From assembly GCA_009733575.1 (NCBI GenBank), contig ML769467.1, positions 62,001 through 126,000 on the forward strand: DNA of 64,000 bases. The letters are read 5' to 3'. The position numbers and the translations under genes were made by a program. This stretch comes from Gymnopus androsaceus JB14 (taxonomy: Eukaryota; Basidiomycota; Agaricomycetes; Agaricales; Omphalotaceae). The notes under the pieces were generated by a model. It saw only the letters and a program-made list of their open reading frames with translations, did no database searches and was not told where the DNA came from. Every line of letters begins with the position of its first letter. Position 1 is the first letter of the stretch. Positions 44,911 through 54,510 of the stretch are shown in pieces.

Positions 44911-47273
44911 CCAAACTCAATACAGCACAACTGTTAAAGTTCTCCACTCTGATCGAGGGGGAGAATTTCTCAGTAACGAATTCACGGCATATCTGGAACG
45001 TATTGGGACACAACGACATCTCACGGTACACGACACCCCAGAACACAATGGTATAGCAGAACGCGCACATTGAACCTTGCTTAATGCAGTTCGAAGTCTT
45101 TTGATCTCATCAGGACTCCCAAAATGGCTTTGGGGATTCATGATGAAATACGCGGTATATGTTTGGAACAGGATGCCAAAGAAAGCCATTCAAATGGCCA
45201 CTCCATACGAGAAACGGTTTGGTATTAAACCGGACATTACTAATCTTCGAATCTTCGGCAGCATTGTTTATGTTAAACGAGAAAAGGAACCCGGCAAATT
45301 GGAACCACAGGCCCAGGAAGGACGCTGGATAGGACTCGAACCCGAATCGAATGGTCACTACATTTACTGGCCAACACGTCACACTGTCACAACAGAAAGG
45401 AACGTAGTCTTCTCTGACAGGCAGACCCAACCCGTTGAAGGGGAGGATGGAAATTGGGGAAATTTAGAAACATCGGTCACCGAGTTGGAACAGCCTGTCA
45501 TACCAGTTCCAGAAGAAATCACTGAACCAATTGCACCAGACGAAGTATCTGGGAAACGAGTCAGACGACCCACCAAGAAGATCAGGGATGTCATTGAAGG
45601 GCTTGGAGAAGGAAGTGATGAGTTGCGACATCTTACCGCATCTCTAGGTCAGGTAACATCAGAAATCGAATCTGATCCTTTATCTGTTGCAGAAGCTATG
45701 CAACGACCTGACAGTTCCAAATGGTATGATGCCATGAAGGACGAAATCTCCAGACTCCAGGAGCGTGGAACCTATACAATTGTCACTCCACCTCCAGATG
45801 CCAATATTCTCACATCCAAATGGGTCTATTGGACCAAGAAGGATGAACGAGGTCACATTACAGGACATCAAGCTCGTCTTGTTGTACGTGGATTTAATCA
45901 GATCCCAGACGTTGCCTACTTCCCAGACGAAACTTTCGCATCTGTCGCGAAACTTTCGCATCTGTCGCGAAACTTTCGCATCTGTCGCGAAACTTGCATC
46001 AGCCCGTGCTATACTCAGCATTGGAGCTGAGAAGAGCATGATTATTCACCAAATGGACATGAAATCTGCCTACCTTTACGGGAAATTGGACGACAACGAG
46101 CGCATTTTTATGAAGGCACCTCCAGGCATTGATATAGGGGTAAAACCAGGTCAAACCTTACGGCTTAAACTCGCACTTTACAGACTTAAACAAGCCGGTC
46201 AACGATGGTACATGCGTTTCAGGGAAATCATGACCCAACTCGGGTTTAAACGGTCTGATTTTGATCACGCTGTTTTCTATTGCACTAATCCCTTCACCAT
46301 CATTTTTATACATGTTGACGACATGACATTGGTTACCGAAACCCTGGCCATCATGGAGAAACTAAAGAAAGATATTGGGGCAATAATCGAAGTTGTTGAT
46401 TCCGGAGAAATCCATTGGCTACTTGGGATCGAGATCCGAAGATCTCTCCATAATAGGATGATTCACCTATCCCAGCGGTCATACATTGACGCCATACTCT
46501 CTTGCTATGGATTCTCGGATATAAAGCCACTCTCTATTCCCTTCGATCCCCACATCCACCTCACCAAAGACCAATCACCCAAAATGGTTGAGGATATTGC
46601 TTTCATGCGCGACAAACCCTACAGAGAGGCCCTTGGTGCTCTCCAGTACTTATCCGTCGCTACAAGACCTGACATCACGTATGCAGTCTCTATCCTTGCT
46701 CGCTTTTCACAAAACCCCGGCATCACTCATTGGAATGGTGTACGCCGTGTCTACGCCTATCTCAAATACACTCGAGACTTTTGGCTCAGTACAAGCAACC
46801 AGGAAACAGTCCAAGGCTATACGGATGCGGATGGTATGTCCCAAGAAGATTGACATGCTATTTCCGGGTACGTTTTTATGTTGAATGGTGGAGCAGTATC
46901 TTGGCCGTCAAAACAACAAAATACCATTTCTTTATCCACCACGGAAGCCGAGTATATTGCTTTGACCCATGCGGCAAAGAAAGCGATCTGGCTTAGAAAT
47001 CTTTTGTCGGAAATCTTTGGTCCAATTACTCATGCGATCTCCATCATGTCAGACAATCAGTCCGCCATTGCATTGGCGAAGGATGATCGTTTTCACGCTA
47101 GGACCAAACACATCGATATCCGATACCACTTCATCCGCTACGTCATCGAGGAAGGTAAAATTCGTCTTACATACTGCCCTACCGAAAACATGACGGCAGA
47201 CATCTTCACCAAAGCCTTACCTTCGATGAAAGCCAAACACTTCGCAGCATCCATGGGATTAGCAAAGGTTTGA
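44911..47273 (+). pseudogene. Copia integrase remainder, reverse transcriptase and RNase H (broken)
   Basis: Resumes the integrase core (VKVLHSDRGGEF, DTPEHNGIAERAH), then reverse transcriptase (KWVYWTKKDERG, MDMKSAYLYGKLDDNE, the catalytic motif as IFIHVDDM) and RNase H (GYTDADG, STTEAEYIAL, SDNQSAIALAK, ARTKHIDIRYHFIR). Breaks: TGA at 45071-45073 after ERAH and TGA at 46851-46853 after MSQED, both at codons that fit CGA to TGA, and two surplus copies of a 20 bp unit at 45956-45995 that shift the frame by 40 bp just inside the reverse transcriptase. Ends at TGA 47271-47273, directly before the polypurine tract. Confidence 0.9.
45936..45995 (+). repeat. 20 bp unit in three tandem copies inside reverse transcriptase
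   Basis: Unit TCGCATCTGTCGCGAAACTT at 45936-45955, 45956-45975 and 45976-45995. One copy gives the expected family sequence around ETFASVAKLASARA; the two extra copies add 40 bp and break the frame. Confidence 0.93.
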
Positions 47274-47280
47274 AGGGGAG

Positions 47281-47644
47281 TGTTGGAATATCAAAGGTAA
47301 ATATATCTTATTGAACTATACATGGAATGCTTTCTCGTAGTCTCCACTTGTTTGTATCACCATCCCATGCACTCCACTGTTATCGTCTCGCAGACTCCAC
47401 TCTGTCTCTCGCCGTATCCACTTACTCTCTCGCAGTACCCACTTTACCGTATGGACAGTAGCCACAAGCATTCACGCAGTAGCCACCTGCCCGATATATC
47501 GTTTGTACTTAGGACTGTATATAAACTTAGGTACCGTACCCTGTAATAACACCGTCGTCTCCCCATCGATCTGTGTGATCGTTACTACTAAGTCCTGTGT
47601 GGACTTACTGCTACTACTTCCCATTTAGGAACGTAACTCTAATA
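47281..47644 (+). repeat. 3' LTR of the copia element
   Basis: 364 bp, 360 identical to the 5' LTR; follows the polypurine tract GAAGGGGAG at 47272-47280 and is followed by the ATCTT duplication at 47645-47649. Confidence 0.95.
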
Positions 47645-47690
47645 ATCTTGAGTAATATTCTGAAGATACTGGGAGACTCTATATAAATTC
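47645..47690 (-). pseudogene. Short continuation of the peroxidase fragment right of the copia element
   Basis: ATCTTGAGTAATATTC and the following GAAGATACTGGGAGACTCTA match 51926-51960 of the intact peroxidase gene. Similarity stops near 47685, which marks the truncation point of the duplicated gene. Confidence 0.85.
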
Positions 47691-47839
47691 TTTCTCAGTG
47701 GTGGATGTCAAACTTTCGACTTTTGACATGCAATTCTGTCAATAATGGTCTGACTTGACTACAACCAACTACAACACTACATGGTACTATGTAGGGCCTC
47801 TAATACAAGGGAAAAAGAGTTCCAGATGTGCTGGGTCAC

Positions 47840-50266
47840 TCAAGAATAATAACAGCCTGGTACTGGCTCTGCGACCTCTCCACTTGAGAAGCTGATATGT
47901 GCTGCAACCTCCCCTGAATCATTATGATCACCATTACAAGAGACCACACCCCACTTTAATGGCTTCAGACAGTCGGAACCATCCTCTGGTGGATGGCAGG
48001 CAGCAGCAATAGCAGCACTGCAGCTGCCTGCCAGTGGTATATCACAATCAAGGTGTTTGAAGTACCCAACTGCAAGAGCACTCAGGATAAGGGAGGCTGC
48101 AACAATGGATGTAAATATCATCCCCAATGGAGAGAAACCACAGCTGATAATACTATTCTCAATATCAACATCATTTCCATCCCAATAAGTGACTGCAACA
48201 AGAAAAATGCTCTGTGACACAAGCCAGTGTAAAAGAGCTGAGTAGGCCATAAGCGGGATGCCAAAACGGTATGGTATTTGGAGGAAGTATGTTGACCGCT
48301 GGTTACCACGGGGTTGTGAGACCCGAAGAGGTTTGCGAGAGTGTGCATATGAAGACCATTCAAGTGCAAGGAAAAGTTTGGTGCATAGACTGTTGAAAAC
48401 AAGATATATGATGGAAAGAATGATTTGTGGAGAGTTTGAAATAAGCACTGATACAAGGAGAGCACCATACCCCTGTCTTGGTAGGCCCCATGTAATGATG
48501 TATTCAGACTGTGCTTTGCCAATGCCAAACTGCCAGAGGGATGAAAACCCCTCATTGAAGCCCTTGTGCTGCAGCTCACTGGTAGCATATACTAAAAGGC
48601 CAATGACAATGGAAATAGCACCAAAAAAGCTGTGTGAAAGTTAAATCTTATACTAAAGAATTACTGAGGTAAGTACTCACAGGGAAGCAGTGATTTTCCA
48701 ATGTTGCCAACTGGCAATATTCATCCATTTAACTCTTTGTGGGTTATATTGGATTGGCAAAGACTCTGATGCTGGATGTTGGCCTTTGTTGTGATCCTTG
48801 AAATGATTTTGTGACACCAAACACATTTCCTTTGTGTGTGGCTGAGGATGGTCCATAAAAGAGGCTATTGCATCTCCAACAGTCACCAGGGGATGATCCT
48901 TCATCTTGGTGGCGACAATGACCATGCATATGACCTTTACAATATTGAAGAAGATGACAATGATAAGGAGGGGGAGGTTGAATTGAAGCTGACATCTGGG
49001 AGCAATTGCTTCACTAAGGCAATAATCAACCGATATCTGCAAGGCTTTAAACCCTCCATTTGGAGTCTGAATCTGCCAATTAGAGGCATTAATTGTGCGC
49101 CATTGGCTATCGCAAGGGATGTCTTCAACGGCACCATCGATTTCATGTTCGCAAATCCATTCAAATGAAACATCGGAATTAAAACCACCGAAAATAAAAA
49201 ATCCACTGTTGTTAGTAGAATTTCCGACAACGACCAGATTGCGACGATCTGAGAGAAAATCAACTGCATAGGCTTGAAGGCAATCAGATGCACTCAAAAA
49301 TCCCCAATTGGAAATTTCGAATTGTGCACCTTCTGGACAATTAGTGCTGGTGACAGAGCAATCCAAGTCCAATGTTCCGTTATTTTTGGGAATATGTTCC
49401 ACATCTGGTCCTTGTGCCAAGTAGACGACATAGTCATTGGCACTTAGGGTAGAAAAGAAGGAGGAGTTGTAACTAGCCTGTAAATGAGTATAGATTCTCC
49501 TGATTATAGAACGATGCCTACAAAAGATGAAGAGGGATGGAGGCAGCAGAGAGCAAGATCCATACCAACCGTTTCCAGCGGCTTGTATACTTCAAATTGC
49601 CTATGCTCTGCAAACCAATATCAAGCCAAAATCCTCTCTCATGTGCTTCATCAACTTCCATCCGTGTGGGAGCACTTAGACTCTGCAGAACATAGTTACT
49701 GGCCCCAAGCAATAGAGTACTGAGGACATTGATGCCCAGGTGTATACCAATGGCAAGGTGCTCTACTTTGTTGCAGTCCCCTTGAAAGACTATTCCGCTG
49801 CTGCTTCCTCCAGTTTTGTTAGTAGTGTATATCAATATGATGACATTGATCAGGAGAACACAGCTAGCCTGGAATGTTGCTATCCATGCTCCAAAATGCC
49901 AACCCGTAGGCATGCGTGAACGCAGGTCAATAATCTTCTTTTTCCACCAACGATACCCGCCCGGGAGTGGTTCAGTTTCAGAGAAACCATACTTATAATG
50001 CAAATGGCCTAGATCATTAGGTATGAGGGTTTCCTCATCCAGCAGGGCAGTTTGGGACTCTCTTCCCCCATCTGAGTGCCTGTTCTTCCAGCGACCATTG
50101 AGAGAAGTGACACCATGTCCTTCTTTGGAGTTGTCTGCTGTAGAAACAGATATATAAGAGGACTTGGACTGTAGTACTCGAAGCGGAAAGCTAAGATGCT
50201 ACATTAATTTAAAAAAACAAGGGACAAGGCATGGTAACCAGTTTCATACCTTGCAATACTAGACAT
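47840..50266 (-). CDS. DUF6536-type multi-pass membrane protein
   Basis: Start ATG 50266 (MSSIA, then a GTATGA intron); further exons read through PLPGGYRWWKKK. The hallmark region follows: GWHFGAWIATFQASCVLLIN, a loop with FQGDCNKVEHL, LGINVLSTLLLGASNYVLQSLSAPTR and ERGFWLDIGLQSIGNL. This arrangement is typical of DUF6536 proteins of ascomycetes and basidiomycetes. A cysteine-containing outside loop comes next (CSVTSTNCPEGAQ ... FEWICEHE ... YCLSEAIAPRCQLQF), then further helices (LLIIVIFFNIVKVICMVI) and PLVTVGDAIASF, ending at TGA 47842-47840. The function is unknown. It stands between the intact peroxidase and its truncated duplicate, same orientation. Confidence 0.8.
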
Positions 50267-50689
50267 TTCACTGGCATGTACTCGGGTCGGGTGAGATCAG
50301 TGGGGGGAAGGAGAGAAGCGGAACTTCGCGTCTCGCGCGCTCGCCGCTGGTTAAATAGCGTCCAAGGTCCCCGACACCGTATCCATCAGTCAGGAATGAC
50401 AGATACGGTAGGCGGGAAGCCTAAGCTTCATTTTCCCGATGACATAGCCATTTTCAGCTATTCATCCATTGTACTCACTTCCCGCCCTCCGCGATTGTCG
50501 TCGCCTACCCCACTCCTAGATTGCTGCTGGTGCCAAACTTGTGCCACTGAAGGAGTTTGGAGAGCCCCGAGGTTCCTAATTATGCGTGGCAAATACCTTA
50601 TTGCTGTACAATCACACCACTTTCAGATACTGTTTACGACACCGCAAATTACAACCTTACCCGTATAGTGGGAGCGCAGTAGCTTGACT

Positions 50690-50872
50690 CGTTTTTTTTT
50701 GGCTACTCGAGCTTCCATTGCGAGGATGATTGGATGCAATAAAGTATGCACCGTCCTCAATGTAAGTAGTAGAATTAAATAAAACCGGATTGCTACGCCT
50801 GGTATAATCACCCTAGGATGATACACCACGAATAGAACATGATAAATAAACCCATTATGTCACGATACTAAA
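50690..50872. repeat. 3' flank of peroxidase gene shared with the 24.2 kb fragment
   Basis: TTTTTGGCTACTCGAGCTTCC and GCGAGGATGATTGGATGCA match 24226-24270; thus the duplication includes downstream flank as well as coding sequence. Confidence 0.75.
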
Positions 50873-52903
50873 CTAAAACGTTGGGAATATATCAAACAAA
50901 TAAAAGTTTTCCTGGGTGTAGGTGACACCATCTGCAATGCTTGTTATTTCCGACAAGTACATGACACTGCCGCTGACAGTGGTTGTGAAGAACGTAAACC
51001 CTCCTTCAGGGGGATTGCTCTCATCGAGTTGGAGATTGATAGATGTGGTCGAAGGAAGGAAAGGGGGGACAGCGGCGGACGATTGGGGTTCGAATGCAAT
51101 AACGGACACGTTGGTTGAAGCTACATTCCCGCGTACCTATAAAACATGAAATTGAGTATCTGCGAACATAATCGTGAACGCATATAACCACATACCGCCA
51201 CAACAACTTTTGTATCTACGCCAACCTCTGGTACTTGAATCAATTGAGTGCGGATACTATCGACAAACAGCGAATCCTGCTCAATCACAAATCCAGAACC
51301 GCCATTATCGACAACAACTGGATCAGAGCCGTCATTGTCATTGATTTCGAACCAAAATTTGGAAATTGAAGAGGTGGCGTTGATAGTCGCGTTGAAAAAG
51401 TAGCGTTCAGCGGTTGCACCTAGTATTTGGCCAATTATACTGAAATCGACTTGCTCAGTACTGGATGGTAGTATGGAGCATCCAGTGGATGGACAGAAAG
51501 ATCCCTGTCGATCGGTCCATAGCATAGTTATTGTTGAGGTCGTGCTGGGACTGAGAACCTAGAGATGCGATTTATCAATTCTAGCATTTGACAAATCCAA
51601 GCATACGTACTCGCAGAGAGGTGGTCATAATGAATGTACCATTTTGGTATGCAAACAGGGGATCCCCTACGAGGTAGTCAAACGGCTCCGAAATAGGATC
51701 GGTGAGGTTCACGCCGTTTGGAACATTGTTGATCATTCTTTGAATCAAGTTTCCACAGGTTTCGGTGAATGTGTCAGGCGAGAGAAGACTGTTATCAAAG
51801 GAAGATTATTGGAAAGAGTTTTTAAGATAAATATACGTACCTCTGCATGGTCGCATTTCCGTCGCTCGAGAAAATGCGGAAATCTGATCTCGTAGTTACA
51901 TTCGGGCCCACAACAAGGATATCCTGAGTAGTATTTTGAAGATACTGGGAGACTCTACAAATCTCTTCTGAATGGCCCAAAGAACCAGAAAGCATAGGCT
52001 TCACTTACATTGTGGTGTCGAAAGCAGGGGTTGTATCAAAGGTGTCGACATCGATTGAGGTATTGGTCACGATCAAAGGGAAGTCCGCTTGTCTGACGCC
52101 GCCAAGTGTATGTCCACACGCAACGAGAGCTATCATCTCTGTTTCGCTGAAGCCCTGGCGCCGGAAAGACTCTATATGTGAAGCAAGAGGCTGTTGTGGC
52201 TCCGGAACGAGTGGTGGGCCCGCTTCAGTGGCATCAACACGCCCGGCACTGAAGGGAATGACTGGACCCCCGCACGATACGACAGCAAATATAGCTCCTA
52301 GAGCTATCACATCTGCCACTGTTTGTGGTTGGAAATGCAATCCGTTAGATTCTTTCTTGTACTTGTTCAATAATTCATACATACTTCCCGAGTACGGAGT
52401 GACCATGGGCGTTAAAGATGATAAGGAATTAAAGTCGCTCAACGAGGCAATCATCCCTTCTCCAATATTCTGTTGCAGTATCAGTTCAGTCCAAGGAAAT
52501 TGTGGATAATAGATACCTGAGGTCTGTCGAGTTCGTACATAATTGATGCGTCCGCCCCTCCAGTACCGTCGTCTACATTGTGAGTCGCGGCGTCGTGATA
52601 AGCCTACAAAGAGGAACCAAGTTAGTTGTTTCATTCAAGAGCCATTGCGAGTGCACTTGCAAGGCGAAGCCATTGTGCAGGTACGGTCGTGTTATCTCGT
52701 GCAGGGCACCCTCGGAAAAGGTTTAGGGGACCTATGTAAGAAGTCAAGTTGTCAGATTCCATCTGCTGTCTTTTGAGGAACAACTTCTACTCACCCTCGT
52801 AAAGTTGGTGATCCGCATAATTCAGCAAGGGATTGGGCCACTGAAACGTTGAACTATAGGCATAGCCAACGAAATTGCATAGCAAGACTAGTCGGATAGG
52901 CAT
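50873..52903 (-). CDS. Secreted heme peroxidase (intact copy)
   Basis: ATG 52903 opens a hydrophobic leader (PIRLVLLCNFVGYAYSS), so the product is probably exported. Exon 1 ends at 52795. Haem pocket: the distal arginine and histidine lie in WLRLAYHDAATHN, followed by DDGTGGADASI; the proximal histidine lies in EMIALVACGHTLGGVR. The C-terminal part reads LVVGPNVTTRSDFRIFSSDG, ETCGNLIQRM, MLWTDRQGSF, VDNGGSGF and LQLDESNPPEGGFTFF, ending at TGA/TAA-type stop 50873. Members oxidise phenolic or other small substrates with hydrogen peroxide. The third intron has a GC donor (GCAAGT) instead of GT; only this choice keeps RLAYHD in frame. The subfamily (class II-like or other) is not settled. Confidence 0.85.
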
Positions 52904-53940
52904 GGATACTTATGTTGTGAAGGGTTTGGGACTAAACACGATGAGGATGTCAGTAAAATGGGGCATGGTACTTGTACTTCTGTGACTCTATGTATTCAGG
53001 GGAAGGATACTATCCGCAGTTCAAGCATCAATTTGATTGGCCAAAGAATTCTCGAGACTCAAGAGGCGAACTCACCGTCAAATCCTGTTCTTTTGGACGC
53101 AAAATATATGCTAACGCCAAGATAATTTGGACAACCTTCCCGCGCATTATTGTGTATCTACATACTAGCCATGCGATCAAAGCATTCTTGGGATGGATTG
53201 ATCACCTACCATTCAATGCTAACAATCTAAACCTGTACATACCTTTCATAAAAATAAAAAGACCAAGGGAAAGCGTATATCTCTCCGGTCATTCCTGACC
53301 GTTGCGCACTGTCGTGCAAGCAAAAAAGAGTATATACTCGTAGACGCTGAAGACTTGCGCGTTGGCGCTTATCATATCCTTCCATCTTGTCCGACCTACC
53401 ATTAGACAACAAAATTCTCTGCCTCACGGCTTTCAGCCATTATTTCTTAGCGCGTCCCGATAACTTGATGAATTCTATTGTCTAGTATCGTTCTCGCGCA
53501 TTTGTGCAATAAAGCGTATAGCACCAGTGTTTTATGATTCGGTAAATGCGAAATTCTTATTTGAAGCTCATAAGGAGGCATTGCCTACGGAACCGTTCTA
53601 CAGGACCAGCTCTGAAAGGGTTTTCTCCCAGATTTTCGATAAATCTTCCAAACTCAAGCTTCACTAGCTTTCTGTCTTTATACTAGATCGCCTATACTTC
53701 AAGAGTTCAACTTCCAAGCTCCAAGCCTCGCGTGTATTTTGGAGGCAGAAATTCACACTGATCTACAAATTCCAAGCGGTTGTAACTTTGCCATCATAGC
53801 CCCCTGCGCAAAAATATAAAACAGGCAATGTAAGTGTTTCAACGCGCTGATCGAGTTCCCCTCACTTTCAATGTGATTTGAAGATACTCTATAGTCAATA
53901 TCATCTATAAAGGTGAGAGGTGTATTATTCAGCCTTCGAG
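52904..53940. other. 5' flank of the peroxidase gene and unassigned sequence
   Basis: No gene recognised. Contains the peroxidase promoter at its left. An AT-rich AAAATATAAAA word at 53812-53822 lies about 120 bp before the next candidate start. Confidence 0.35.
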
Positions 53941-54510
53941 ATGCGCTTCAACTGCTTCCCTATCATGGCCTTCAGTCTAGTCTGCACTACGTTAGCCTTA
54001 TCCCTGAGCTCACTCAAATGAGCAGCTGTCCTGGGTAAGTAGTGGGAACATCTAATCACGCCGCTCGGGGGCTCTTTCGATTCTTCAGTCGACTTCCCCG
54101 CCGCTGACCAACTCCAACGTTAAACAATCTCTGCACGAAAAAGAAGAACGCATGACCGGTAGCGAATCCCTTCTCAGCATACAGATAGGTCTATACACTA
54201 CCGGTTCGATGAATGTATAGGTAACGAAAGAGCTCTTGGAGGCCGCTCCCACCAAGCCCATTCGAAGGCACAAAGAACAAAAAACAGAGCCATCACTTCC
54301 ACTATTCTTGACGCACAAATGCAAATTCTCCAAGAACGAGTGACAGTGCTTCCCGTCCGAGAGTATCTTCGATGGTACTGTCATTTTCCACCTCTCAGTG
54401 CAAAACTTGGGAGGGTGAAGATGCAAATATATCTAGCTGAATGCAGGGGAGTTATCACAGTACTGACGGAAAACATCAGAAACGTTATTGCTCTGGTGAG
54501 GACTAAATAA
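53941..54510 (+). CDS. Possible small secreted protein gene (uncertain model)
   Basis: ATG 53941 begins a short hydrophobic leader (MRFNCFPIMAFSLVCTTLALSLSS). A GTAAGT donor at 54034 and a TTCTTCAG acceptor near 54090 lead to an open frame (STSPPLTNSNVKQSLHEKEE); a further stretch with MQILQERVTVLPVREYLRWY runs to 54510. The joins are not certain and no family is recognised. It may instead be noncoding. Confidence 0.3.

Larger units (their letters stand above)
25331..47644 (+). mobile_element. Ty1/copia LTR retrotransposon, interrupted by two nested insertions
   Basis: Two 364 bp LTRs (25331-25694, 47281-47644) and an ATCTT target duplication bound the element. Pol order is protease, integrase, reverse transcriptase, RNase H, which is the copia order. 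Without the MITE-like insert (27851-28214) and the KDZ element (28760-44910) the copia itself would be about 5.8 kb, a normal size. A polypurine tract (GAAGGGGAG, 47272-47280) touches the 3' LTR. The expected methionine-tRNA primer site is not seen after the 5' LTR; the bases there are AGTTATGGGCCCCGGC. The coding region is broken several times (see parts), so this copy is dead. Confidence 0.95.
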
